A stretch of DNA of 64,000 nt, taken from NCBI RefSeq assembly GCF_000013865.1, contig NC_007948.1, positions 1,302,001 to 1,366,000 of the forward strand, given 5' to 3'. The notes beneath the pieces are model-generated. The model searched no databases. It had not been told where the DNA came from and saw nothing but the letters and a program-made list of their open reading frames with translations. Numbering within the stretch: the stretch's first letter is position 1; the number at the start of each line of letters is the position of its first letter. This stretch comes from Polaromonas sp. JS666 (GTDB lineage: Bacteria > Pseudomonadota > Gammaproteobacteria > Burkholderiales > Burkholderiaceae_C). Made by a program: the position numbers and the translations under genes. Below are positions 55,055 to 62,599 of this stretch, piece after piece.

Positions 55055-55324
55055 TTATTCGTCGTCCTTCGGCCACGCGATGCCTTCGCGCCTGACGCGC
55101 TCAAGCTCTTCGATCGGAATGCGCCTATCGCTTCCGACGAACACATAGCGCAGCAGGCCTTTTTTCATCAGTTCGTAAACCAGCGCGCGCGACACGTCGG
55201 CCGCCTCCGCAAAAGCGTTGGGACACAAAAGCCTGCGATCGGGCTTCTTGTCGAGCGCAGCCGCGACGGCGCGTTCGACGGCCGCCGTCAAGTCAGCAAT
55301 AGAAGGGGTGGGGAAAGTTTCCAT
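55055..55324 (-). CDS. AlpA/Xis-like helix-turn-helix protein
   Basis: An 89-residue DNA-binding protein. The C-terminal half has a MerR/excisionase-type winged helix, ALVYELMKKGLLRYVFVGSD followed by RRIPIEELERVRR. Such proteins act as excisionases or activators of int or replication genes in P4-like elements. It lies between the integrase-linked 118-residue gene and the primase gene. ATG 55324 gives a natural length. Confidence 0.8.
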   Translation of the reverse strand: METFPTPSIADLTAAVERAVAAALDKKPDRRLLCPNAFAEAADVSRALVYELMKKGLLRYVFVGSDRRIPIEELERVRREGIAWPKDDE

Positions 55325-55439
55325 TTCGTCAACTCCATGTTTACCAAAACATGGGCTGATCATCCACCCGCACGCGCCAAAAACGCTAATTGGCAGCGCC
55401 GCACAAATGCGCATTTGTGTCGGTGCCGTCGGTTGGGAC

Positions 55440-55796
55440 TTAGTGTTTCGCCGGGGCCTTCTGTTTCTCGAAGTCGCGCTCGGCCTGTCGCTCGGAACCG
55501 CCGTACAGGCGCCTGATCAGTTCGACGACTTCCTTCTTCGTGAAACCGGCCTCGCAGAGTGCCTTGACATAGTCGAGCCGCGCAGAGGGCGCGACCCGCC
55601 CACGCTTGCCCTCGCCGAGTATCTGGAGCACTTCGAGCAGTTCGCGGCGGAATGCTTCATCCGCCGCTGCCTCGTCCACCAGCTCGGCGCGCAGCCGCCG
55701 CCGCTTTTCCTTCAGCCCCTCCAGGAACGCGTCAACGCGCTCGGCGTCGCTCGGCTCAGGCTCGGTGTCGAGCAATGTTTTCTTGACGGGCTTCAT
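55440..55796 (-). CDS. Charged helical protein following the integrase
   Basis: A 118-residue, highly charged, predicted all-helical protein (LEGLKEKRRRLRAELVDEAA, EAGFTKKEVVELIRRLYGGS). No family is assigned. It begins 3 bp after the integrase stop, so it is cotranscribed with int and may be an accessory of recombination or regulation. Confidence 0.65.
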   Translation of the reverse strand: MKPVKKTLLDTEPEPSDAERVDAFLEGLKEKRRRLRAELVDEAAADEAFRRELLEVLQILGEGKRGRVAPSARLDYVKALCEAGFTKKEVVELIRRLYGGSERQAERDFEKQKAPAKH

Positions 55797-55799
55797 GGC

Positions 55800-57173
55800 T
55801 CACCCCCTCCGCAGCGGCACGACCTTGCCCGGCGCCTCGCCCTTCGCAATCGCATCGAGCTTTCGCGCCCAGGCTTTCAGCGTGCGCTGCTTCTCGGGCA
55901 TGTAGTCGTAGCGGTCGTAGTGCTTTTGCTGAACACCGCTGAGGCCGTGGCTCAGCAGTTGGGCGCGCGTGTCGCGTGACACGCCCATGCGGGCCAGCAT
56001 CGTCTCGCATGTCCTGCGCAGATCGCACATCTGGAACGGTGCACGTGCCTTCTTCGCTTTCACCATGGCCGTGCTGATTTCGTGGACCCGCTTGCTCAAT
56101 GTCTCGACGCGCACCGGCACCTTGCCCCGGCTGCTGATCAGGTACTTATGGTCGGCGTTCGCCTGCATCAGGCGCTCGACGATTGCCAGGGCGGGGTCGG
56201 TCAGCGGGAGCACATGCAGCCGTGGCTGCAGACGTTTCCCCTTGGGGTCGAGCAGCGTGACAGCAGGGCCATCCGGATCAAACTGCGCGGGCTTGAGCCG
56301 CAGCAGTTGTGCCAGGCGTTGCCCGCCCAGGTAAAGCGTGAGCCTGATCGCGTCGGTGGCAAGGCCCGGCCGCTCGTCGAGCGCCTTCAGGAAGACGCGC
56401 AGCTCGTCCTCGTTCAGCGCCCGCTCGCGCTCCCGATTGAACTGTCTGAGCGACTTCGCCGGCACCAGTGCGGCCGGATTCATCTTGAGGGCAAAGCCGT
56501 GCAGCGATGGATGGATTGTCGGGTCGCCTTCGGCTTGCAAGCCCGCTGTGAATGCTGCGGAAAGATAACTGCGCAGTTTCGCGGCCGTGCGTCCCTTACC
56601 CTGGTTGATCAACCCGGCCAGGGTGGCGCTCACGTCTTGCTGCACGACTTCCGACGCGCGCTTTGCGGTGAGTTGCGGATGTGCCTCGAACACGTGAAGC
56701 TTGAACAGGTTGCCCACTTCCTTGGCCGACATCTTGCCCTGTCGCTCCAGGTGCTGCGTGTAGCCCTTGAGCAGCGCCTGCAGCGAACCGGCCGTAGCCT
56801 GTTTTTCATCTTCCCTGCGCTTTGCGGCTGCGGCTTCGATCAGTGCCCGCTGCGCAGCGCGCTCGTGTGCCAGATGGCTGTGCAGATTGCGCACGCCGCT
56901 CTGGTAAAGCCTTGACAGCTCTCCCGCGCTCGCGCGCGCGGCGCCGAGCGTGAGGCCGGCGCGACCGCTCTCGTCGTAAGTGCCAAGGTCGAGCTGGTGC
57001 TGTGTGCCTTCACACGAGTAGCGGAAGTAGAAGAGGACATGACCACCCGGTCGCGCACGCAGCCGCAGCCTGCCTTCGCCACGCGGGCGCGCCTCGGTGA
57101 GCCACACATCGCACTCGTCCTTCTTCGCCTTGCGGATCGCTGCATCGACCGTCTTGATCGTCCAGGTTGTCAT
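55800..57173 (-). CDS. int: Tyrosine recombinase (integrase)
   Basis: A 457-residue P4-type integrase with the N-terminal arm-binding DUF4102-like domain (residues 1-100), a core-binding domain (~130-230) and the catalytic domain. Catalytic residues seen are Arg286 (GGQRLAQLL), Arg386 (CDLRRTCETML), His409 (LLSHGLSGV) and Tyr419 (KHYDRYDY). At the usual first-histidine position (H-x-x-R) it has Cys383. It reads away from attR, which is 210 bp upstream, and should mediate insertion at the tRNA 3' end. Confidence 0.94.
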   Translation of the reverse strand: MTTWTIKTVDAAIRKAKKDECDVWLTEARPRGEGRLRLRARPGGHVLFYFRYSCEGTQHQLDLGTYDESGRAGLTLGAARASAGELSRLYQSGVRNLHSHLAHERAAQRALIEAAAAKRREDEKQATAGSLQALLKGYTQHLERQGKMSAKEVGNLFKLHVFEAHPQLTAKRASEVVQQDVSATLAGLINQGKGRTAAKLRSYLSAAFTAGLQAEGDPTIHPSLHGFALKMNPAALVPAKSLRQFNRERERALNEDELRVFLKALDERPGLATDAIRLTLYLGGQRLAQLLRLKPAQFDPDGPAVTLLDPKGKRLQPRLHVLPLTDPALAIVERLMQANADHKYLISSRGKVPVRVETLSKRVHEISTAMVKAKKARAPFQMCDLRRTCETMLARMGVSRDTRAQLLSHGLSGVQQKHYDRYDYMPEKQRTLKAWARKLDAIAKGEAPGKVVPLRRG

Positions 57174-57213
57174 GACCTTCCCCTTCGTGTCTGTTCGCAG
57201 TCCTTTGGTTGCG

Positions 57214-57247
57214 CTGGTGTCTGTCTGGTGTCTGTATGGTGTCTGTA
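57214..57247 (+). repeat. Integrase arm-type repeats, right
   Basis: Three tandem copies of an ~11-bp unit, CTGGTGTCTGT(A), between int and attR. A further GTGTCTGT lies at 57187-57194. The same unit is found just inside attL. This is consistent with arm sites bound by the integrase N-terminal domain, or with autoregulation of int. Confidence 0.55.
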
Positions 57248-57382
57248 TGACCGCTGGTCACAGATGGACAGACGTCGACAGGCACAGACAAAGGATACGC
57301 CTTCAGGCGTTGATTTTCAAGGGTTTTTTCAACAGGCGGCGACAGGGGAAAACAGAGGCAAACACGGCTGGACAGCGTATTT

Positions 57383-57432
57383 GAGGACTCATAATCCTTT
57401 GGTCGTTGGTTCAAGTCCAACACGCCCTACCA
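57383..57432 (+). repeat. attR: 50-bp copy of the tRNA 3' half
   Basis: Identical to 46356-46405. Only the 3' part of the tRNA is present, so it is not a functional tRNA gene but the right attachment site. Chromosomal sequence resumes after it. Confidence 0.95.
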
Positions 57433-57442
57433 GTGTATTTGC

Positions 57443-57478
57443 GCCTCAGCCCCGGTTTCGGGTCTGGGGCGTTTCTAC
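57443..57478 (+). terminator. Hairpin after attR, probably the original tRNA terminator
   Basis: CGCCTCAG pairs with CTGGGGCG around a smaller inner stem (CCGG/CGGG) and is followed by TTTCT. Before integration it would have stood about 10 bp after the tRNA CCA, a natural terminator position. Confidence 0.6.
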
Positions 57479-57536
57479 AAGCAGGGTTTGTTTCTACAAA
57501 ACTGGATATCGCGCGAGCCAGGTTTCGGTTGCTCGT

Positions 57537-58397
57537 CTACTTCGCCCAGGAGGGGGTAAAACCCGAGCGCGAGGTGCGGGCGAATATCACGGAGGGACTC
57601 TCGTTCACATCCACCACGAACGGTTCCACAAACCTTCGGCCGCGCGACAGGAAGACCAGTTCGAAGTTCCGTCTGATGGACGGTGAAACATGGGGCTCTT
57701 TGCGTTGCCCCACGGACTTGCAATCGTAGGTATACGCCAACCCAAAGGGCGTCCATTCCTCGGGAACCGCCCTGGCGCCCCGGTTGATGCAAACCTTGCT
57801 TTCTTCCCATTCGATACTTTCCAGCTTGTCGTCGACAAGAATGCTGGAGATATAACTTTCCTGAAGCGACAGCCGGTTCCCCACCGTCTCCAAAGTCCGC
57901 AGATTGCCGTTGATGGAAAAGTCGGTAAGCACATGGGCATAGAGCGGAGGTTTGTCCTCGTCGGTCGTGGCGACAGCCACGCGAAGGAGGCCTGCCAGCG
58001 CCGTCAGTTCCTGCTGCTTCCCGGACGTGCTGTCATGTCGTGTCGTCGCTACCGCGCAAAGATTGAAGCCGCCGGAGGTCACCGTGCATTCGTACTCCCG
58101 TGAACGCTTGGCGGACATTGACACCATGGTCAGGACACCTTCAAGGGTTCCGCGGTAGCCCATCTTTGGACGGATGCCCGAAAGCTTCGTTGAATCCAGA
58201 AGCTTTCTGGAGACTTGTTCTGACAACACAGGTTTGAGTTCTTCAGGCAACGCAAAGGTACTTGCGGCCTCGCGCTGCGCAAAGGCCGGAGTGCTCAAGA
58301 AGGCTGACGCCGTCCATAAGGTTACCGCCGAGGCGGAAAAGATTGTGAGAGCAGCGAATGCCTTTAGCGGCGCCTCCAACCGGCTGACGTGACGCAT
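57537..58397 (-). CDS. Secreted hypothetical protein
   Basis: A 286-residue protein with a signal peptide (ALTIFSASAVTLWTASAFLS, cleavage near AFA). The rest is soluble with four scattered cysteines (ECTVTSGGFNLCAVAT, SKVCINRGARA, TYDCKSVG), possibly two disulphides in the periplasm. I recognise no family. It lies alone between attR and a shorter tRNA-like remnant at 58560, so it may be cargo of an older insertion. Confidence 0.7.
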   Translation of the reverse strand: MRHVSRLEAPLKAFAALTIFSASAVTLWTASAFLSTPAFAQREAASTFALPEELKPVLSEQVSRKLLDSTKLSGIRPKMGYRGTLEGVLTMVSMSAKRSREYECTVTSGGFNLCAVATTRHDSTSGKQQELTALAGLLRVAVATTDEDKPPLYAHVLTDFSINGNLRTLETVGNRLSLQESYISSILVDDKLESIEWEESKVCINRGARAVPEEWTPFGLAYTYDCKSVGQRKEPHVSPSIRRNFELVFLSRGRRFVEPFVVDVNESPSVIFARTSRSGFTPSWAK

Positions 58398-58559
58398 AGG
58401 AGTACCCTCAAAGTCGGAGCCGCAGACTTCTAACTTCCAACTTCTAAGTGTTGCGGCATTACCATTTAAATATTACTCTGAAGTTCGTCGTTCCCGGCGG
58501 CTTTCAGGCCAGCCCGGTGGAACCGATGCAGTCGATGCGGCCGGTGTTGCAGCGAGTCT

Positions 58560-58580
58560 GGTGCAAGTCCAACACGCCCT
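58560..58580 (+). repeat. Short tRNA 3'-end remnant (degenerate att-like site)
   Basis: The stretch GGTGCAAGTCCAACACGCCCT matches the T-arm and acceptor end of the tRNA at 46329 with one mismatch, including 17 identical bases in a row. The sequence then departs before CCA (GCAGCCACCA). It is too short for a tRNA gene and fits a relic of an earlier integration event. Confidence 0.7.
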
Positions 58581-58603
58581 GCAGCCACCAAAGCACAGAA
58601 AAA

Positions 58604-58630
58604 GAAATGACGGAAATGACAGAAATGACT
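58604..58630 (+). repeat. Three tandem 9-bp repeats
   Basis: GAAATGACG, GAAATGACA and GAAATGACT in a row, in noncoding DNA between the att-like remnant and gspC. Confidence 0.7.
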
Positions 58631-58673
58631 TGCAACACAAGCGCTGCAAGCCATTGGTTCGAGGCTACCCGGA

Positions 58674-59117
58674 TCATCGCGTGAGCGGTGGCATGTCGAG
58701 CGTTAGGAGGGCCGGGCCGTTGCGCGTGGCGCCCAGTGTGGCCTGACGCGCTGCCGTCGACTGCAGGATCAGGCCCTCTTCGACTTCACTGCCCACACGA
58801 AATGGCCGCGCCGGCTTGCCGTCGATGGCGATCAGTGCGGCGCCTCCGCCGGGGGAGCCGGCCACTACGCCATGGAGGGAAAACCGGCTGGCCATGCTGA
58901 CTTGTGGCGAGGGTGTTGGGGCTGCTGCGCCCAGCACGCGCGCGACGGCTAGCGGATCGAGGGAAGCGGGGCTCACTGAGGTGACGGGCACCGGCTCGGC
59001 CACACCGCGTCCGGGGGCCAGCCGCAGTCCCCAGTACACCAGGCTCGCAGCAGCGAGTGCCCAGACTACCAGCGTAATGGCCCGCAAGCCCAGCCTGCTT
59101 TGTGAAAGTATTACCAC
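58674..59117 (-). CDS. gspC: Type II secretion system protein C (short form)
   Basis: A 147-residue inner-membrane protein. It starts at GTG 59117 with LSQSRLGLRAITLVVWALAA followed by the transmembrane part, a proline-rich linker, and the homology region FSLHGVVAGSPGGGAALIAI...GKPARPFRVGSEVEEGLILQS. GspC links the inner-membrane platform to the outer-membrane secretin. No PDZ domain follows, as in the short GspC of Burkholderiales. It is divergent from gspG, with overlapping promoter space, as in Burkholderia gsp clusters. Confidence 0.88.
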   Translation of the reverse strand: MVILSQSRLGLRAITLVVWALAAASLVYWGLRLAPGRGVAEPVPVTSVSPASLDPLAVARVLGAAAPTPSPQVSMASRFSLHGVVAGSPGGGAALIAIDGKPARPFRVGSEVEEGLILQSTAARQATLGATRNGPALLTLDMPPLTR

Positions 59118-59162
59118 ACAGAGATTATGATGGAAGCACACTGGTCTACCGACATCCCAACC

Positions 59163-59603
59163 ATGACCTCTCTCAAGTTTTTCGCGCGCCGTAGCCAGCA
59201 GGCTGGTTTCACCCTGATTGAGCTGATGGTCGTTCTGGTCATCATTGGTGTGCTGGCGGCGCTGATTGTTCCCAATGTGCTGGACCGTGCCGATGATGCG
59301 CGTGTCATGGCGGCCAGAACCGATGTGAACAACCTGAGCCAGGCGCTCAGGCTCTACAAGCTGGACAACCAGCGCATGCCTACCGCCGAGCAGAGCCTGC
59401 AGGCGCTGATCGTCAAGCCCACGAGCGGGCCGATTCCGGCCAACTGGAAACCCTACGTGGAAAAGCTGCCCAACGATCCCTGGGGCCGTCCTTACCAGTA
59501 CCTCAACCCCGGCATCAAAGGGGAAGTCGACGTCATGTCTCTGGGGGCCGACGGCCAGGCCGGCGGTGAAGGCAAAGATGCTGACATCGGCAGCTGGCAA
59601 TAG
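59163..59603 (+). CDS. gspG: Type II secretion major pseudopilin GspG
   Basis: A 146-residue pseudopilin. The prepilin leader MTSLKFFARRSQQAG is cleaved before FTLIELMVVLVIIGVLAALI, with Glu5. The globular domain contains the calcium-loop region DPWGRPYQYLNPG and ends DGQAGGEGKDADIGSWQ, typical of GspG. It forms the bulk of the pseudopilus. ATG 59163 is chosen for the normal leader length. It overlaps gspH by 26 bp. Confidence 0.97.
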   Translation: MTSLKFFARRSQQAGFTLIELMVVLVIIGVLAALIVPNVLDRADDARVMAARTDVNNLSQALRLYKLDNQRMPTAEQSLQALIVKPTSGPIPANWKPYVEKLPNDPWGRPYQYLNPGIKGEVDVMSLGADGQAGGEGKDADIGSWQ

Positions 59604-60087
59604 CGATATTGCCTCCATTCCCGTCCCTGCACGTGCTGCCCCGGGAGCCCGTGCCCGCAATCTCCGCAACCGGGGATTTACCTTGCTCGAACTCCTCGTG
59701 GTGGTGGCCATCATGGCACTGGCCACGGCCGGCGTGACGCTGGCGCTGCGCGACAACGCCCAGACCACGCTGGAGCGCGAGGCGCTGCGGCTGGCGGTCC
59801 TGTTCGAGTCTGCCCGCGCGCAGTCGCGTGCAAACGGTGTAGCGGTGTACTGGCACGCGACTGCCGAGGGTTTTCGCTTCGAAGGCCTGCCGTCCGAGGC
59901 TTTACCCGGCAGGTGGCTGGCCGAAGGCACGATGGTTCGCGGCAGCCCCAGCGTGCAGCTCGGACCCGAGCCCATCATCGGCCCGCAGGCGGTGGAGCTT
60001 TTCAGCGTCAGCCAGTCTGATCGCACCCTGCGCGTAGCCACCGACGGGCTGCGTCCCTTTACTGTCCAGGGGCCGGTGCAGCCATGA
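59578..60087 (+). CDS. gspH: Type II secretion minor pseudopilin GspH
   Basis: A 169-residue pseudopilin. Its leader is long, with cleavage expected at RNLRNRG/FTLLELLVVVAIMALA. The C-terminal domain (VAVYWHATAEGFRFEGLP) fits GspH. It lies between gspG and gspI, overlapping both. ATG 59578 or an upstream GTG (59566) may be used. Confidence 0.93.
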   Translation: MLTSAAGNSDIASIPVPARAAPGARARNLRNRGFTLLELLVVVAIMALATAGVTLALRDNAQTTLEREALRLAVLFESARAQSRANGVAVYWHATAEGFRFEGLPSEALPGRWLAEGTMVRGSPSVQLGPEPIIGPQAVELFSVSQSDRTLRVATDGLRPFTVQGPVQP

Positions 60088-60476
60088 CGCCGCATCGGTC
60101 CTTGCCACGGTCACAGGCACGCCGTCCATCGGCGGGCTTCACGCTGATAGAAGTGCTGGTGGCCCTGGGCATTGTGGCGGTCGCCCTCGCAGCCGGCTCT
60201 CAGGCTACGAGCGCCCTGACCAACAACGCCCGGCGCCAGTCCGACGTTTTGCTCGCGCATTTGTGCGCAGAAAACCAGCTGGTCAAGGTTCGCCTGTTGC
60301 GGCAGATGCCTGGCGTCGGCGACAGCACGGAGGCCTGCGAGCAGGCCGGACGCGGCCTGCAGGTCACGCTGTCGGTGCGGCCCACACCCAACCCTGAATT
60401 CCGGCGCGTGGATGCGCAGGTGAGCGACGGCAACACGCCGGTTCTCAAGCTGTCCACGGTGGTCACGCGCTATTGA
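60084..60476 (+). CDS. gspI: Type II secretion minor pseudopilin GspI
   Basis: A 130-residue pseudopilin with cleavage expected at RRPSAG/FTLIEVLVALGIVAVAL. The body contains ARRQSDVLLAHLCAENQLVKVRL, typical of GspI. It forms the pseudopilus tip complex with GspJ and GspK. The start overlaps the gspH stop (ATGA). Confidence 0.94.
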   Translation: MTPHRSLPRSQARRPSAGFTLIEVLVALGIVAVALAAGSQATSALTNNARRQSDVLLAHLCAENQLVKVRLLRQMPGVGDSTEACEQAGRGLQVTLSVRPTPNPEFRRVDAQVSDGNTPVLKLSTVVTRY

Positions 60477-60487
60477 GCTATTGAGCC

Positions 60488-61195
60488 ATGCAGATGCATC
60501 CCACGCGAACCCAAGTCCGGAGCAGCGGCTTCACACTGATCGAGATGCTTGTGGCCATCACGGTCATGGCGCTGCTGGCCGTGCTTAGCTGGCGCGGCCT
60601 CGATGGGATGGCGCGCGCGCAGGCGCAGACCAGCCAGCGTGCCGACGAGGTGCTGACCCTGCAGGCCGGCCTTGCGCAATGGAAAGTCGATCTGGATGCG
60701 CTGGCCCAGCTACCCCGTGTGAGCAACCTGGATTGGGATGGCCGCGTGCTGCGCATGACGCGGCGCACGGCCTCGGGCGGCGAGGGCGTTCTGGTGGTGG
60801 CATGGACCCGCCGCATCGATGCGGCTGGGGGGCAGTGGCTGCGCTGGCAGTCGCCGGTGCTGAGTACGGCCGCCGACTGGAACGAGTCCTGGAGCCGGGC
60901 GGCGCTTTGGGCGCAAAACGCCAGCACCGAGGATCGCGCGCGCGAAGTGCCTGTGACGCCGCTGGAAGACTGGCAGCTCTTTTATTTCCGCAGCGACGCG
61001 TGGACCAATCCGCAGTCCAGCGACGGCAGCCGGGGGACGGCCATGACCCCGCCGGCGGCCTTGCAACTGGTGTCCCAGCAGACTGTGGTGCCCGACGGCA
61101 TCCGCTTGGTGCTGACCCTGCCGCCCGGTCAGGCGATCAGCGGCAAGCTCACCGTTGACTGGGTGCGCCCAACTTTCGGAAGCGAAAAATCTTGA
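60488..61195 (+). CDS. gspJ: Type II secretion minor pseudopilin GspJ
   Basis: A 235-residue pseudopilin with cleavage expected at RSSG/FTLIEMLVAITVMALLAV. The body contains SWRGLDGMARAQAQTSQRAD and WQLFYFRSDAW, matching GspJ. It joins GspI and GspK in the tip complex. It ends where the frame leading to gspK opens. Confidence 0.94.
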   Translation: MQMHPTRTQVRSSGFTLIEMLVAITVMALLAVLSWRGLDGMARAQAQTSQRADEVLTLQAGLAQWKVDLDALAQLPRVSNLDWDGRVLRMTRRTASGGEGVLVVAWTRRIDAAGGQWLRWQSPVLSTAADWNESWSRAALWAQNASTEDRAREVPVTPLEDWQLFYFRSDAWTNPQSSDGSRGTAMTPPAALQLVSQQTVVPDGIRLVLTLPPGQAISGKLTVDWVRPTFGSEKS

Positions 61196-61209
61196 ACCGG
61201 TGGATATTG

Positions 61210-61540
61210 CCCCCACGCTTGTCACTGCGTGTACTGCGCTGCCCCCCGAGGGGGCCGCTGCGCCTGCGGTCTGGCAAAGCCAGTCCCGCGGCCCCTGCTG
61301 GGGTGGAGAGCCCCCACGGTTGCTCACTGCGTGTAGCTCCCTGCTCCCCGAGGGGGCCGCTGCGCCTGCGGTCTGGCAAAGCCAGTCCCGCGGCCCCTGC
61401 TGGGGTGGAGAGCCCCCACGGTTGCTCACTGCGTGTAGCTCCCTGCCCCCCGAGGGGGCTGCTGCGCCTGCGGTCTGGCAAAGCCAGTCCCGCGGCTCCT
61501 GCTGGGGTGGAGAGTCCCCACGCTCGCTCGCTGCGTATGG
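61210..61540 (+). repeat. 102-bp tandem repeat (three copies and a bit) at the gspK 5' end
   Basis: Three successive units of exactly 102 bp; the marker CGAGGGGG recurs at 61247, 61349 and 61451. Copies 1 and 2 share nearly all bases, and the third has several changes. Each unit is itself GC-rich with inverted-repeat character (CCCCGAGGGGG). As 102 is a multiple of three, the frame toward gspK stays open through the array. It is not CRISPR: the units abut without spacers. Confidence 0.92.
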
Positions 61541-62481
61541 CTCTCGAGTCGGGTGCGGCGCTCCTGAGTGCCATGCTCACCGTGACACTGGTGGCTACCT
61601 TTGCCGCGGCGGCGCTCTGGCAGCAGTGGCGCAGTGTGGAAGTGGAGGCGGCTGAGCGTGCCCGGGTGCAGTCGGCATGGATTCTGACGGGCGCCCTGGA
61701 CTGGACGCGCCTGATCCTGCGTGAGGATGCCCGTGCGGGCGGAGCGGACCACCTGGCTGAGCCGTGGGCCGTGCCCTTGAATGAGGCGCGGCTGTCGAGC
61801 TTTCTGGCCATTGACAAGAATGCCAGCGAGACCGAGCGCGAAGCGTTTCTTTCCGGCCAGGTGAGCGACTTGCAGGGCAGGCTCAACGTGATCAACCTGG
61901 TTGCAGGCAACGCGATTTCGGAACCCGCCATGGTCAGCTTTGGCCGGCTGTTCGAGTTGCTGGGTTTGCCAGTCCAGCAGTTGAATACTCTGGCCAGCCA
62001 ACTGCTGCAGGCCTCGCAAGCCGGCGCTCAGGCGCCTACCCAGCTGACGCCCCTGATGCCCCAGCGGGTCGAGCAACTGGTCTGGCTGGGGCTTGCCCCG
62101 GAGACGCTTGCCGCGCTGGAACCCTACATCACGCTGCTGCCCGTGCGTACCCCTGTCAACCTCAATACCGCCAGCGCCGAAGTTATTTATGCCAGTACAG
62201 CCGGGCTGGAGATGGCTGAAGCGCAAAAGCTGGTGGCCGCGCGTGCGCGCAGCCACTTTCGAACGCTGGCCGATGCCAATCAGCAACACAGTGGCCCAAG
62301 CGGGGCGTTCAATGACGGCCAGCACGCGGTGGCCTCCCGGTTTTTTGAAGTACGCGGCAGATTGCGGCTCGACCAGACGGAGGTCCAGGAGCGTTCAGTG
62401 CTGCAGCGCGACGGCCTGACGGTGCGCACGCTCCGGCGCGACCGGGGCGTTGTCACGGTGACAGACGTGGCCCGCCGCTGA
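61537..62481 (+). CDS. gspK: Type II secretion minor pseudopilin GspK
   Basis: A 314-residue (from ATG 61537) large minor pseudopilin. The hydrophobic N-terminal helix GAALLSAMLTVTLVATFAAA is preceded by only MALES, lacking the usual basic leader. The body has the GspK landmarks VSDLQGRLNVINLVAG and VRTPVNLNTASAEVIYAS. The start codon falls in the last partial copy of the 102-bp repeat. The frame is open from TTG 61192 through the repeats, which would add a 115-residue Arg/Pro/Ala-rich leader. Its length from 61537 fits the family. Confidence 0.85.
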   Translation: MALESGAALLSAMLTVTLVATFAAAALWQQWRSVEVEAAERARVQSAWILTGALDWTRLILREDARAGGADHLAEPWAVPLNEARLSSFLAIDKNASETEREAFLSGQVSDLQGRLNVINLVAGNAISEPAMVSFGRLFELLGLPVQQLNTLASQLLQASQAGAQAPTQLTPLMPQRVEQLVWLGLAPETLAALEPYITLLPVRTPVNLNTASAEVIYASTAGLEMAEAQKLVAARARSHFRTLADANQQHSGPSGAFNDGQHAVASRFFEVRGRLRLDQTEVQERSVLQRDGLTVRTLRRDRGVVTVTDVARR

Positions 62482-62599
62482 GACGCAGAGAAGAATTGCA
62501 TCCATTGCATCCGGCCGCGGTCGGGGTACGTTGAGGGTACGTTGGGGTATTCATAGTCAAAACGCTACCCTACAATGAAATGAACCGGGGTCTTTGCCC

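Larger units (their letters stand above)
46356..57432. mobile_element. 11-kb integrated element at a tRNA gene (phage-satellite/P4-like island)
   Basis: Bounded by perfect 50-bp direct repeats of the tRNA 3' end. It has a tyrosine integrase 210 bp from attR, then minus-strand genes for a 118-residue protein, an AlpA/Xis-like protein and a primase-helicase. A long inverted repeat follows, then a ribbon-helix-helix regulator and a row of small genes including terminase-small-subunit-like and head-assembly-like proteins. Near attL are three small cargo genes, one in AT-richer DNA. Portal, major capsid, large terminase and tail genes are absent. This fits a phage satellite or P4-like plasmid-island better than a complete prophage; a decayed prophage is the alternative. 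Confidence 0.85.

Noticed and set aside
57383..57432. A second tRNA gene
   Set aside because: Only the 3' 50 nt exist; it is the attR copy.
58560..58595. An additional tRNA gene
   Set aside because: Only the T-arm and acceptor 3' side are present; D-arm and anticodon arm are missing.
61210..61540. CRISPR array
   Set aside because: The 102-bp units are directly abutting with no unique spacers, and no cas genes are nearby.
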